From the NCBI RefSeq assembly GCF_001854325.1, contig NZ_CP017754.1, forward strand, positions 2,356,001 through 2,420,000: a DNA stretch of 64,000 nt, given 5' to 3'. Below the pieces are notes generated by a model that did not search any database, was not told where the DNA came from, and worked only from the letters and a program-made list of their open reading frames with translations. Of the stretch, positions 30,188 to 39,346 are shown piece after piece; positions within the stretch are counted from its first letter, which is position 1, and the number at the start of each line of letters is the position of its first letter. The position numbers and the translations under genes are program-made. The DNA comes from Cupriavidus malaysiensis. GTDB taxonomy: Bacteria > Pseudomonadota > Gammaproteobacteria > Burkholderiales > Burkholderiaceae.

Positions 30188-32512
30188 TCATTGGCGCGGT
30201 GGTCGTATCGATCCGACACGAATCTCACCTGCTGAAGGTCTATACGACGAATACTCGATCGGAATGCCGTCGACTAAAACCGTGAAGGTCTTCCCGTCGC
30301 CGCCGATCGGTAACTGATGTCCATTTTCCTCCAGGTCTTTCTCGATCGCTCGCTTGACCGGTTCTCTGGGGATACCTTTCGCATCAAGGTGGCGGTATGT
30401 GTGATTGATCTGATTGGCATTCCGCCCCCAATTGACCTCGAACCCCTTGTTCGGCGCCGGCTTGCACTTGCTGCCCGCCATTGCGGCGATGCCCCAGGCG
30501 GCGCCGACGATCGGGCGCAGGCCTGGAACCATGCACTCGAGGCATACCGGGTCAAGTCCGGCTTCCGTCGGGCGCTCCCGTTGCAGCCCGTCCCGTTGAA
30601 GGAGCGGTGGCGCCCGGGCTGGATGCCGGTCGTCTAGTGGTTGCCAGAACCAGCCATCCAGCGCCTCGCGCGACACGGGCTGCGGCGGCCCCCCCTTGAG
30701 GGAGACCATCGCCTTACGCGACACCACGCGCCCATCCGGTGCGAACGCATAGTCCACCGTCAGCTTGTAGCCGAGTCCGAAATACTGGAACTGGCTGACG
30801 CGGCCACGCGCATCGTAGGCAAGGCGGACTTCGTCATCGAAGCCGTTGAGCAGGTGCGTGATGCGCTGCGCCGCATCCCTGGACAGGACACGGATGGGCC
30901 AGAATTCCGAAGGCTGGCGCTCATGCAGTAGACGCAGGTTCCCTGCTTCGTCGTACCGGAATACGGAGTACTTGGTCCACGCGTCGTTAGCTGCGTCTAG
31001 CTGGGATGAAACGCGGCCGTTGGCATCGTAGGACCATCCGAGCGTCGTCTTGGACCCGGTGGACTGCGCGCCGAATCCCTTCGCCCCGGTCGGATCATCC
31101 GTCGCCAGGTCGCTGAAGCCACCCAGGCGACCCTGCTCGTCATAGGCATAGGCGCGCAAGGCGCCCGGTGCGGCGATCAGCGCCGGACGGTCGCTGCCCG
31201 CCTGCGCGTACTGGAAGCTGGTGCGCCGCGCTCCATCGGTCGCGCTGGTGTAGACCTGGGTGATGACACGGCCGAGGGCATCGTATTGGTAGTCAGTGCG
31301 GGCGCCACCGGCATCGGTCTCGCTGGTGATGCGGCCTGCCGTGTCGTACACCGTACGGGTGGTTTCGCCGCTGCTTGCGCTGCTGCCGGTCGGGCGCAGC
31401 TGTCCGGCGATCTTGCTGAAGCGGAGCGTCGTGCTGCTGCGGCTGTCGGTCAGCGTCGTGGTGCCATGGCCATAGCTGAACTGGACGTTGCGAGCACTGT
31501 CCGGGTGGCTGACCGCGATGGCGCGGCCCTGCATGTCGTACGTATAGCTGGCGATGCGCAGGCCGCTCTCATCGATGACGCCGGTCAGCACATAGGGGAA
31601 GCGGGCATCGCCATATTCGAAGCGCCGCACATAGCCATCCGGCCAAGTCACCGTGACGAGATTGCCGCGTGAGTCATAGCCATAGCGCGTGGCCGCGCCA
31701 CCAGGGCTGGTCATCTGTGCCAGCCGGTTCTGGCCGTCGTAGGTGAATTGCAGCGTGACGCCGAACCCGTCAGTCAAGGCGACCAACAGGCCCGGCGAGG
31801 TATTGCTGTACTGCAGTGTGGTGGTGCGCCCGGCGCCGTCCGTGACCGACTCAAGCCGGCCGGAGGCCGTATAGGATTCGGTCTCTCCGCTGATGCGGTC
31901 GTACAGTGACCAGCCGCCTCCGCCCGCGGCCGGAGAGAGCGTCAGCGGCTCCCCGCCGCTGGTACGCCACGCGCCGCCGGCCTGTTCGAACGTCGCGCGC
32001 TTGCCATCCGGCCGATAGGCTTGGACTCGCGCGGGATTCGACGTTGCCCTTGACAGCCCGAGCTGGCGCTGCCACGGATGCATCCAGTTCGGCCCGAACC
32101 CGCTCTGCGGGCGGACATAGGGCGCGGAGCGGAAGGTGCGCGTAAACCGCAGCGGCACGTCGCTACCGCTGGTGAAGTCTGTTTCGGTAAGCGTGACCAC
32201 CCCGCTGGCCGGATAGACCGGGTCGGCCACGGGGCAGCTCGATTCCGTGTCGCCAGCCGCAGGCGCACCGCAGTACTGGTCGATGAGCTCCCGCCGGTTC
32301 GGGCAATGGTAGCTGCCCATCCCGACCGGCGTGTTGCCGGCGACGTCCAGGGGACAATTTCGCGAACCCGGGATGGCGCCCGAGAGCGGATAGAGGGCAA
32401 AGCAGGTGTCCTCGGCACGCGCAGCGGTGACGGCCATCAGAAGCGCGAGGACGGCGAAGATGCGCAGCAGTGCGTTGCGCCCCGAAACTAGGCGCGGGAA
32501 GGAAAACCCCAT
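30188..32512 (-). CDS. Small Sec-exported Rhs/YD-repeat protein with a C-terminal toxin-like tip
   Basis: 774 residues. A signal peptide (LLRIFAVLALLMAVTAARA) is followed by a Cys-rich N-terminal segment, a DUF6531-like start (DPVYPASGVVTLTETDFTSG, FTRTFRSA) and YD repeats from about 210 to 600 (YGYDSRGNLV, YQYDALGRVI, YAYDEQGRLG, WSYDANGRVS, FRYDEAGNLR). It is about half the length of a classical Rhs and lacks the usual PxxxxDPxGL core end. After about residue 640 comes a different tip: LECMVPGLRPIVGAAWGIAAM and then a basic module with NQINHTYRHLDAKGIP, VKRAIEKDL and IRVGSIRPPR. GC falls in the last 400 bp, as expected for an exchanged tip. Start set by an aggaggt-like ribosome binding site. 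The toxin role is inferred. Confidence 0.85.
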   Translation of the reverse strand: MGFSFPRLVSGRNALLRIFAVLALLMAVTAARAEDTCFALYPLSGAIPGSRNCPLDVAGNTPVGMGSYHCPNRRELIDQYCGAPAAGDTESSCPVADPVYPASGVVTLTETDFTSGSDVPLRFTRTFRSAPYVRPQSGFGPNWMHPWQRQLGLSRATSNPARVQAYRPDGKRATFEQAGGAWRTSGGEPLTLSPAAGGGGWSLYDRISGETESYTASGRLESVTDGAGRTTTLQYSNTSPGLLVALTDGFGVTLQFTYDGQNRLAQMTSPGGAATRYGYDSRGNLVTVTWPDGYVRRFEYGDARFPYVLTGVIDESGLRIASYTYDMQGRAIAVSHPDSARNVQFSYGHGTTTLTDSRSSTTLRFSKIAGQLRPTGSSASSGETTRTVYDTAGRITSETDAGGARTDYQYDALGRVITQVYTSATDGARRTSFQYAQAGSDRPALIAAPGALRAYAYDEQGRLGGFSDLATDDPTGAKGFGAQSTGSKTTLGWSYDANGRVSSQLDAANDAWTKYSVFRYDEAGNLRLLHERQPSEFWPIRVLSRDAAQRITHLLNGFDDEVRLAYDARGRVSQFQYFGLGYKLTVDYAFAPDGRVVSRKAMVSLKGGPPQPVSREALDGWFWQPLDDRHPARAPPLLQRDGLQRERPTEAGLDPVCLECMVPGLRPIVGAAWGIAAMAGSKCKPAPNKGFEVNWGRNANQINHTYRHLDAKGIPREPVKRAIEKDLEENGHQLPIGGDGKTFTVLVDGIPIEYSSYRPSAGEIRVGSIRPPRQ

Positions 32513-32850
32513 CGGAACCTCCCTTGTCTGGTTGACTGGCCTGTCATTACAGGCGGGCAACCGGGAGGCTGTGAATCAGCTGCGTCTGATTTTCTGCAAC
32601 AGAGTGTGCCGTCTGGCCTCAACGTGCCGGGAAGCGCAGGGCGGCGGGATCGATTGCTGATTTAATGGGGGAGACAGCAGACGTTTCGTCTTGCGAGGGG
32701 CGGTGATGCCGAGGCAACGGTGAGGAAGGAAGCTGTGCGGGCATACGAGACATGCCGGTGCAGCGAAGGCGCCCCAGCCGCCGGCACCTTGCATGCCGGC
32801 AGCTTCGATTCTGGCGCCTCGCGATTCCGCCCCGGGGCAGGGGCGGTGCG

Positions 32851-32877
32851 GCACCGGCCCGCAACAGGGGCCGGTGC
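32851..32877 (-). terminator. Hairpin after prpF
   Basis: A perfect 10-bp stem (gcaccggccc/gggccggtgc) with a 7-nt loop lies 16 bp beyond the prpF stop. There is no T-run on the minus strand, so it is a probable but not classical terminator of the prp operon. Confidence 0.5.
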
Positions 32878-32892
32878 GCCATGGGCAATCGC

Positions 32893-34083
32893 TTAGAACG
32901 CGTCGCCCGGCACGCGCACCCAGCCTTCCATCAGCACGCGCGCGCTGCGGCTCATGATGGCCTTGGTCACGACCCATTCGCCGTCGACCTGGCTGGCTTC
33001 CGCGCCCACGCGCAGCGTGCCGGAGGGGTGGCCGAAGCGCACCGCGTTGCGCTCGCCGCCGCCGGCGGCGAGGTTGACCAGCGTGCCGGGGATGGCGGCA
33101 GCGGTGCCGATGGCGACGGCGGCGGTGCCCATCATGGCGTGGTGCAGCTTGCCCATCGACAGCGCGCGCACCAGCAGGTCGACGTCGCCGGCGGCCACGC
33201 GCTTGCCGCTGGAGGCGGTGTAGTCCTTGGGCTTGGAGACGAAGGCGACCTTGGGCGTGTGCTGGCGCTTGGCCGCTTCGCTGATGTCCTGGATCAGGCC
33301 CATGCGCACCGCGCCCCAGGCGCGGATGGTCTCGAAGCGGGCCAGTGCCTTGGCGTCGCCGTTGATGTCGTCCTGCAACTCGGTGCCCTGGTAGCCGATC
33401 GCTTCGGCTTCGAGGAAGATGGTCGGGATGCCGGCGTTGATCATGGTGGCCTTGAAGGTGCCCACGCCGGGCACTTCGAGGTCGTCGACCAGCTTGCCGG
33501 TGGGGAACATGGCGCCGCCGGCGCCTTCTTCCTCGGCGGCCGGGTCCATGAACTCGAGCTGCACCTCGGCGGCGGGGAAGGTCACGCCGTCGAGTTCGAA
33601 GTCGCCGGTTTCCTGCACTTCGCCATTGGTGATGGGCACGTGGCCGATGATGGTCTTGCCGATATTGGCCTGCCAGATGCGCACGGTGGCGACGCCGTTG
33701 TGCGGGATGCGGGCAGGGTCGACCAGGCCGGCGCTGATGGCGAAGGGGCCGACCGCGGCGGACAGGTTGCCGCAGTTGCCGCTCCAGTCGACGAAGGGCT
33801 GGTCGATGGCGACCTGGCCGAACAGGTAGTCGACGTCGTGATCGGGCCGGCTGCTCTTGGCGATGATCACCGTCTTGCTGGTGCTGGAGGTGGCGGCGCC
33901 CATGCCGTCGATCTGCTTGCCGTAGGGATCGGGGCTGCCGATCACGCGCATCAGCAGTTTGTCGCGTGCCGGGCCGGGCACCTGGGCTGCCTCGGGCAGG
34001 TCCTGCAGGCGGAAGAACACGCCCTTGCTGGTGCCGCCGCGGATGTAGGTGGCGGGAATCTTGATCTGGGGTACGTGGGCCAT
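32893..34083 (-). CDS. prpF: 2-methylaconitate cis-trans isomerase PrpF
   Basis: 396 residues. In the acnD-type methylcitrate cycle PrpF isomerises the 2-methylaconitate made by AcnD so that an aconitase can complete hydration to 2-methylisocitrate. The N-terminus PATYIRGGTSKGVFFRLQDLP, the SGNCGNLSAAVGPFAI block with a catalytic Cys, and the C-terminal GTLVNLAAGGGERNAVRFGHPSGT are characteristic of PrpF. No signal or membrane segment. It follows acnD by 141 bp that contain an intrinsic terminator-like hairpin, so it may be expressed less than the upstream genes. Confidence 0.95.
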   Translation of the reverse strand: MAHVPQIKIPATYIRGGTSKGVFFRLQDLPEAAQVPGPARDKLLMRVIGSPDPYGKQIDGMGAATSSTSKTVIIAKSSRPDHDVDYLFGQVAIDQPFVDWSGNCGNLSAAVGPFAISAGLVDPARIPHNGVATVRIWQANIGKTIIGHVPITNGEVQETGDFELDGVTFPAAEVQLEFMDPAAEEEGAGGAMFPTGKLVDDLEVPGVGTFKATMINAGIPTIFLEAEAIGYQGTELQDDINGDAKALARFETIRAWGAVRMGLIQDISEAAKRQHTPKVAFVSKPKDYTASSGKRVAAGDVDLLVRALSMGKLHHAMMGTAAVAIGTAAAIPGTLVNLAAGGGERNAVRFGHPSGTLRVGAEASQVDGEWVVTKAIMSRSARVLMEGWVRVPGDAF

Positions 34084-34099
34084 GGAATGGGTATCCTGG

Positions 34100-34130
34100 A
34101 AAAACGGGCGGTGCGTTGCCGCACCGCCCG
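34100..34130 (-). terminator. Attenuator-like terminator between acnD and prpF
   Basis: Read on the minus strand, an 11-bp perfect stem (cgggcggtgcg/cgcaccgcccg, 34105-34130) with a 4-nt loop is followed by five T residues (34104-34100). It stands within the operon, 17 bp before the prpF start, and could set a lower prpF level. Confidence 0.75.
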
Positions 34131-34224
34131 ATAGATTACGCCTGGGATGACGCGCGCAATGATGCCTGCGCCAGCGCCTGGAGTGGCGCCTGCGCGCCGG
34201 CGCGGTCCCGGCGCATGCGCATGC

Positions 34225-36822
34225 TCAGGCCGCGGCCTTGGAAGACTCGAGGAAGTCCTGCGCGAAGCGCTGCAGCACGCCGCCGGCTTCGTAGATCGAG
34301 ACTTCTTCGTCGCTGTCCAGGCGGCAGGTCACCGGCACTTCGACGCGCTCGCCGTTCTTGCGGTGGATGACCAGGGTCAGGTCCGCGCGCGGCTTGCGCG
34401 CGCCGATCACGTCGTAGGTCTCGGTGCCGTCCAGGCCCAGCGTCAGGCGGTTCACGCCCGGCTTGAACTCCAGCGGCAGCACGCCCATGCCGATCAGGTT
34501 GGTGCGGTGGATGCGCTCGAAGCCTTCCGCCACGATGGCTTCCACGCCGGCCAGGCGCACGCCCTTGGCGGCCCAGTCGCGCGAGGAGCCCTGGCCATAG
34601 TCCGCGCCGGCGATGATGATCAGCGGCTGCTTGCGGTCCATGTAGGTCTCGATGGCCTCCCACATGCGCACCACCTTGCCTTCCGGCTCGATGCGCGCCA
34701 GCGAACCCTTCTTGACCTGGCCGTCGACCACGGCCATTTCATTGATCAGGGTCGGGTTGGCGAAGGTCGCGCGCTGTGCCGTGAGGTGGTCGCCGCGGTG
34801 GGTCGCGTAGGAGTTGAAGTCCTCCTCCGGCAGGCCCATCCTGGCCAGGTACTCGCCGGCCGCGCTGTTGGCCAGGATGGCGTTGGACGGCGACAGGTGG
34901 TCGGTGGTGATGTTGTCGCCCAGCACCGCCAGCGGGCGCAGGCCCTGCAGCGTGCGCTCGCCGGCCAGCGCGCCTTCCCAGTACGGGGGGCGGCGGATAT
35001 AGGTGCTCTGCGCGCGCCAGTCGTACAGCGGGCTGGTCTGCGGGCCGGACTCGACGGCGAAGCTGAACATCGGGTCGTAGACCTTGCGGAACTGCTCCGG
35101 CTTGACGCTGCGCGCGACGATGGCGTCGATTTCCTCGTCGCTCGGCCAGATGTCCTTCAGGTAGACCGGCTTGCCGTCCTGGTCGGTGCCCAGCACGTCC
35201 TGCTCGATGTCGAAGCGGATGGTGCCGGCGATGGCGTAGGCGACCACCAGCGGCGGCGAGGCCAGGAAGGCCTGCTTGGCATACGGGTGGATGCGGCCAT
35301 CGAAGTTGCGGTTGCCGGACAGCACCGCGGTGGCGTACAGGTCGCGCTCGATGATCTCCTGCTGGATCTTGGGGTCCAGCGCGCCCGACATGCCGTTGCA
35401 GGTAGTGCAGGCAAAGGCGACGATGCCGAAGCCGAGCGCCTCCAGGTCGGGCAGCAGGTCGGCTTCTTCCAGGTAGAGCTGCACCGCCTTCGAGCCGGGC
35501 GCGAGCGAGCTCTTGACCCAGGGCTTGCGCGCCAGGCCGCGTGCCTTGGCATTGCGCGCCAGCAGGCCGGCGGCGATCACGTTGCGCGGGTTGCTGGTGT
35601 TGGTGCAGCTGGTGATGGCGGCGATGATGACGGCGCCGTCGGGCATCTGCCCCGGCACTTCCTCCCACTTGCCGGCGATGCCGCGCGCGGCCAGGTCGGA
35701 GGTGGGCAGGCGCTTGTGCGGATTGGACGGGCCGGCCATGTTGCGCACCACGCTCGACAGGTCGAACTTGAGCACGCGCTCGTACTCGGCGTCCTTGAGC
35801 GTGTCGGCCCACAGGCCGGCGGTCCTGGCGTAGGTCTCGACCAGCTTGACCTGTTCGTCGTCGCGGCCGGTCAGGCGCAGGTAGTCGAGGGTCTGGCCGT
35901 CGATGAAGAACATCGCGGCGGTGGCGCCATACTCGGGCGCCATGTTGGAGATGGTGGCGCGGTCGCCCAGGGTCAGGCTGGCGGCGCCTTCGCCGCGGAA
36001 TTCGAGGTAGGCGCCGACCACTTTTTCCTTGCGCAGGAACTCGGTCAGGGCCAGCACGATGTCGGTGGCGGTGATGCCGGGCTGGCGGCGGCCGCTCAGC
36101 TCGACGCCGACGATGTCGGGCAGGCGCATCCACGAGGCGCGGCCCAGCATCACGTTCTCGGCTTCCAGGCCGCCCACGCCGATGGCGATCACGCCCAGCG
36201 CGTCCACGTGCGGGGTGTGGCTGTCGGTGCCGACGCAGGTGTCGGGGTAGGCCACGCCGTTCTGCGCCTGGATCACCGGAGACATCTTCTCCAGGTTGAT
36301 CTGGTGCATGATGCCGTTGCCCGGGGGGATCACGTCGACGTTCTGGAAGGCCTTCTTGGTCCAGTTGATGAAGTCGAAGCGGTCTTCGTTGCGGCGGTCC
36401 TCGATGGCGCGGTTCTTGGCGAAGGCATCGGGGTCGAAGCCGCCGCATTCCACCGCCAGCGAGTGGTCGACGATGAGCTGCACCGGCACCACCGGGTTGA
36501 CCTTGGCGGGATCGCCGCCCTGGTCGGCGATGGCGTCGCGCAGGCCGGCCAGGTCGACCAGCGCGGTCTGGCCGAGGATGTCATGGCACACCACGCGGGC
36601 GGGGAACCAGGGGAAATCGAGGTCGCGGCGGCGCTCGATCAGCTGCTTCAGCGAATCGGTCAACGTGGCCGGATCGCAGCGGCGCACGAGGTTCTCGGCC
36701 AGCACGCGCGAGGTGTAGGGCAGTTTGTCGTAGGCACCCGGCTGGATTGCCTCGACCGCGGCGCGCGCGTCGAAGAAGTCCAGCTTGGTGCCCGGCAGAG
36801 GTTTGCGGTTTGCAGTATTCAT
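34225..36822 (-). CDS. acnD: 2-methylcitrate dehydratase (Fe-S dependent) AcnD
   Basis: 865 residues, aconitase-A type. It dehydrates 2-methylcitrate to a methylaconitate isomer that needs PrpF for further use. The 4Fe-4S ligands are in SCTNTSNPRNV and the CTTCNGMSG pair. GTDSHTPHVDALGVIAIGVGG and the C-terminal swivelling domain (GDNITTDHLSPSNAI, GADYGQGSSRDWAAKG) are intact. The N-terminus MNTANRKPLPGTKLDFFDARAA is that of AcnD rather than of housekeeping AcnA, and the linkage to prpB, prpC and prpF settles the assignment. Cytoplasmic. Confidence 0.95.
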   Translation of the reverse strand: MNTANRKPLPGTKLDFFDARAAVEAIQPGAYDKLPYTSRVLAENLVRRCDPATLTDSLKQLIERRRDLDFPWFPARVVCHDILGQTALVDLAGLRDAIADQGGDPAKVNPVVPVQLIVDHSLAVECGGFDPDAFAKNRAIEDRRNEDRFDFINWTKKAFQNVDVIPPGNGIMHQINLEKMSPVIQAQNGVAYPDTCVGTDSHTPHVDALGVIAIGVGGLEAENVMLGRASWMRLPDIVGVELSGRRQPGITATDIVLALTEFLRKEKVVGAYLEFRGEGAASLTLGDRATISNMAPEYGATAAMFFIDGQTLDYLRLTGRDDEQVKLVETYARTAGLWADTLKDAEYERVLKFDLSSVVRNMAGPSNPHKRLPTSDLAARGIAGKWEEVPGQMPDGAVIIAAITSCTNTSNPRNVIAAGLLARNAKARGLARKPWVKSSLAPGSKAVQLYLEEADLLPDLEALGFGIVAFACTTCNGMSGALDPKIQQEIIERDLYATAVLSGNRNFDGRIHPYAKQAFLASPPLVVAYAIAGTIRFDIEQDVLGTDQDGKPVYLKDIWPSDEEIDAIVARSVKPEQFRKVYDPMFSFAVESGPQTSPLYDWRAQSTYIRRPPYWEGALAGERTLQGLRPLAVLGDNITTDHLSPSNAILANSAAGEYLARMGLPEEDFNSYATHRGDHLTAQRATFANPTLINEMAVVDGQVKKGSLARIEPEGKVVRMWEAIETYMDRKQPLIIIAGADYGQGSSRDWAAKGVRLAGVEAIVAEGFERIHRTNLIGMGVLPLEFKPGVNRLTLGLDGTETYDVIGARKPRADLTLVIHRKNGERVEVPVTCRLDSDEEVSIYEAGGVLQRFAQDFLESSKAAA

Positions 36823-36900
36823 GGCGTGGGGAGGGTGCAGTGCGGTGACCGGTGGCCCGAGGGCCGGCCCGGCATGGCGCCGGGTCGGCCTGGCTGCGTA

Positions 36901-38055
36901 TCAGCGCTTCTCGATCGGCACGAACTTGAGGTTATCCGGCCCGGTGTAGTTGGCGCTGGGGCGGATGATCTTGTTGTCGATGCGCTGCTCGATGATGTGC
37001 GCGGCCCAGCCCGAGGTGCGCGCGATGACGAACAGCGGGGTGAACATGGCGGTGGGCACGCCCATCATGTGGTAGCTGACGGCGCTGAACCAGTCCAGGT
37101 TGGGGAACATCTTCTTGATGTCCCACATCACGGTCTCCAGGCGCTCGGCGATGTCGAACATCTTCATCGAGCCGGCGTCCTTGGACAGATTGCGCGCGAC
37201 TTCCTTGATGACCTTGTTGCGCGGGTCGCCGATGGTGTACACCGGGTGGCCGAAGCCGATCACCACTTCCTTGTTCTCCACGCGGCGCGTGATGTCGGCC
37301 TGGGCCTCGTCGGGGGTGTCGTAGCGCTTCTGGATCTCGAAGGCCACTTCGTTGGCGCCGCCGTGCTTCGGGCCGCGCAGCGCGCCGATGGCGCCGCAGA
37401 TCGACGAGTACATGTCCGAGCCGGTGCCGGCGATGACGCGGCCGGTGAAGGTCGAGGCGTTGAACTCGTGCTCCGCGTACAGGATCAGCGAGGTGTGCAT
37501 GGCGCGCTCCCACAGGGCCGAGGGCTTCTCGCCGTGCAGCAGGTGCAGGAAGTGGGCGCCGATGGAGTCGTCGTCGGTCTCGACCTCGATGCGGCGGCCG
37601 TTGTGGCTGTAGTGGTACCAGTACAGCAGCATCGAGCCGAGGCTGGCCATCAGGCGGTCGGCGATGTCGCGCGCGTCGGGGGAGTTGTGGTCGTCCTTCT
37701 CGGGCAGCACGGTGCCGAGCACGGACACGCCGGTGCGCATCACGTCCATCGGGTGGGCGCTGGCGGGCACCCATTCGAGGGCGGCCTTGACGTTGGCGGG
37801 CAGGCCGCGCAGGGCCTTGAGCTTGGTCTTGTAGGCGCGCAGCTCGGCCTTGGTGGGCAGCTTGCCGTGCACCAGCAGGTGGGCGATCTCCTCGAATTCG
37901 CAGGCATCGGCGATGTCGAGGATGTCGTAGCCGCGGTAGTGCAGGTCGTTGCCGCTGCGGCCGACCGTGCACAGCGCGGTGTTGCCGGCGGTCACGCCGG
38001 ACAGGGCCACGGACTTCTTGGGCTTCGGAGCGACTTGCGGTTGCGCTTCGGACAT
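36901..38055 (-). CDS. prpC: 2-methylcitrate synthase PrpC
   Basis: 384 residues, citrate synthase family. It condenses propionyl-CoA with oxaloacetate to 2-methylcitrate. Active-site residues are in [11 protein letters not shown] (His), [13 protein letters not shown] (His) and an Asp further on. The N-terminus [20 protein letters not shown] and the short length without the N-terminal domain of GltA mark it as PrpC. The start at 38055 follows an aaggag ribosome binding site; a longer frame would add 36 unrelated residues. It lies 122 bp downstream of prpB and 78 bp upstream of acnD in the prp operon. Confidence 0.95.
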   Translation of the reverse strand: MSEAQPQVAPKPKKSVALSGVTAGNTALCTVGRSGNDLHYRGYDILDIADACEFEEIAHLLVHGKLPTKAELRAYKTKLKALRGLPANVKAALEWVPASAHPMDVMRTGVSVLGTVLPEKDDHNSPDARDIADRLMASLGSMLLYWYHYSHNGRRIEVETDDDSIGAHFLHLLHGEKPSALWERAMHTSLILYAEHEFNASTFTGRVIAGTGSDMYSSICGAIGALRGPKHGGANEVAFEIQKRYDTPDEAQADITRRVENKEVVIGFGHPVYTIGDPRNKVIKEVARNLSKDAGSMKMFDIAERLETVMWDIKKMFPNLDWFSAVSYHMMGVPTAMFTPLFVIARTSGWAAHIIEQRIDNKIIRPSANYTGPDNLKFVPIEKR

Positions 38056-38177
38056 GTTGTGGGTCTCCTTGGTTTCCTGGTGCGGGAATGTCTGGTGCGG
38101 GAATCGTCCGGGAACCGCCGCCGCGCCATCGCGCGGCACGCCGGCCCCCCGGAGCGGATACAAGCGGATATGAGAGC

Positions 38178-39086
38178 TTACTTGGCCTTGCCTTGGGCGA
38201 ACAGGGCGTCGAGCTTCTGCTCGAAAGCATGGTAGCCGATGCTCTCGTACAGTTCAGCGCGCGTCTGCATGGTGTCGACCACGTTTTTCTGGGTGCCGTC
38301 GCGGCGGATGGCCAGGAAGACGTTCTCGGCGGCCTTGTTCATGGCACGGAAGGCCGACAGCGGGTAGAGCGCCATGGCGATGCCGACGCCGCGCAGGTCG
38401 TCCACGGTGAACAGCGGCGTGGCGCCGAACTCGGTCAGGTTGGCCAGCACCGGCACCTTCACCGCCTCGACGAACTGCCGGTACATGCCCAGCTCGGTCA
38501 TGGCTTCCGGGAAGATGGCGTCGGCGCCGGCTTCCACGCAGGCCACGGCGCGCTCGATGGCCTTGTCCAGGCCTTCCACGGCGAGCGCGTCGGTGCGGGC
38601 CATGATGACGAAGTTGGGGTCGGTGCGGGCGTCGACGGCGGCCTTGATGCGGTCGACCATCTCGCCCTGGCTGACGATTTCCTTGTTGGGACGGTGGCCG
38701 CAGCGCTTGGCGCCGACCTGGTCCTCGATGTGCATGGCGCCGGCGCCCGCCTTGATCAGGGAGCGGGTGGTGCGCGCCACGTTGAAGGCCGAGGAGCCGA
38801 AGCCGGTGTCGACGTCGACCAGCAGCGGCGTATCGCACACATCGGTGATGCGGCGCACATCGGTCAGCACATCGTCCAGGCCGGAAATGCCGAGATCGGG
38901 CAGTCCCAGCGAGCCCGCGGCCACGCCGCCGCCCGACAGGTAGATGGCGCGGTAGCCGGCGCGCTTGGCCAGCAGGGCGTGGTTGGCATTGATGGTGCCG
39001 ACGATCTGCAGCGGCTGCTCGTCGGCCAGGGCCTGGCGGAAGCGGGCGCCGGCGGAGCGGGCCAGTTCGGAAGCGGTGAAAGTCAT
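38178..39086 (-). CDS. prpB: 2-methylisocitrate lyase PrpB
   Basis: 302 residues, isocitrate-lyase/PEP-mutase superfamily. It splits 2-methylisocitrate into pyruvate and succinate, completing propionate breakdown. The catalytic Cys lies in [16 protein letters not shown] (KRCGH where the family consensus is KKCGH). LVDVDTGFG holds the Mg-binding Asp residues and [12 protein letters not shown] follows. It is the first gene of the operon; a near-perfect sigma-54 promoter lies 70-84 bp upstream of its ATG. The divergently encoded PrpR should activate it when 2-methylcitrate is present. Confidence 0.96.
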   Translation of the reverse strand: MTFTASELARSAGARFRQALADEQPLQIVGTINANHALLAKRAGYRAIYLSGGGVAAGSLGLPDLGISGLDDVLTDVRRITDVCDTPLLVDVDTGFGSSAFNVARTTRSLIKAGAGAMHIEDQVGAKRCGHRPNKEIVSQGEMVDRIKAAVDARTDPNFVIMARTDALAVEGLDKAIERAVACVEAGADAIFPEAMTELGMYRQFVEAVKVPVLANLTEFGATPLFTVDDLRGVGIAMALYPLSAFRAMNKAAENVFLAIRRDGTQKNVVDTMQTRAELYESIGYHAFEQKLDALFAQGKAK

Positions 39087-39155
39087 GGGCGGTTGCCTGG
39101 GTTGCCTATTGGGACGGAACGATATGTACGAATCTCGGCGAGACACCCATCTAGC

Positions 39156-39170
39156 GCAAAGCCTGTGCCA
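39156..39170 (-). promoter_or_regulatory. Sigma-54 promoter of the prp operon
   Basis: On the minus strand TGGCAC (39170-39165), five bases, TTGC (39159-39156): an exact match to the -24/-12 sigma-54 core (TGGCAC-N5-TTGC). It points at prpB. This agrees with PrpR being an AAA+ sigma-54 activator with an intact GAFTGA motif. Confidence 0.9.
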
Positions 39171-39300
39171 GGGCCGTCCACGGCGCTGCGGGAATACCCG
39201 CCAGCCCTTGCCGGTGCTGGGTTGGCGCCATTGCGGGTGGGCTCGCGGGACGCTCCGGGCGAGCGCGGATGCCATCTCCGGCATTGCAAGCTGGAAATTT

Positions 39301-39320
39301 GCATTTCAATATTGAAATGC
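39301..39320. promoter_or_regulatory. 20-bp perfect palindrome, likely PrpR enhancer site
   Basis: GCATTTCAATATTGAAATGC reads the same on both strands. It lies about 130 bp upstream of the prpB sigma-54 core, a usual enhancer distance, and just in front of prpR, where it could also mediate autoregulation. A half-like GCATTGCAA lies nearby at about 39280. Confidence 0.75.
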
Positions 39321-39346
39321 CGGAGGGCAAGGCGGACAATGGCCGC

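Noticed and set aside
34147..38235. A 1362-codon open frame on the + strand opposite acnD and prpC
   Set aside because: Antisense shadow of high-GC genes; the product is a repetitive Gly/Ala/Val/His/Arg sequence with no domain, while the minus strand encodes full-length AcnD and PrpC.
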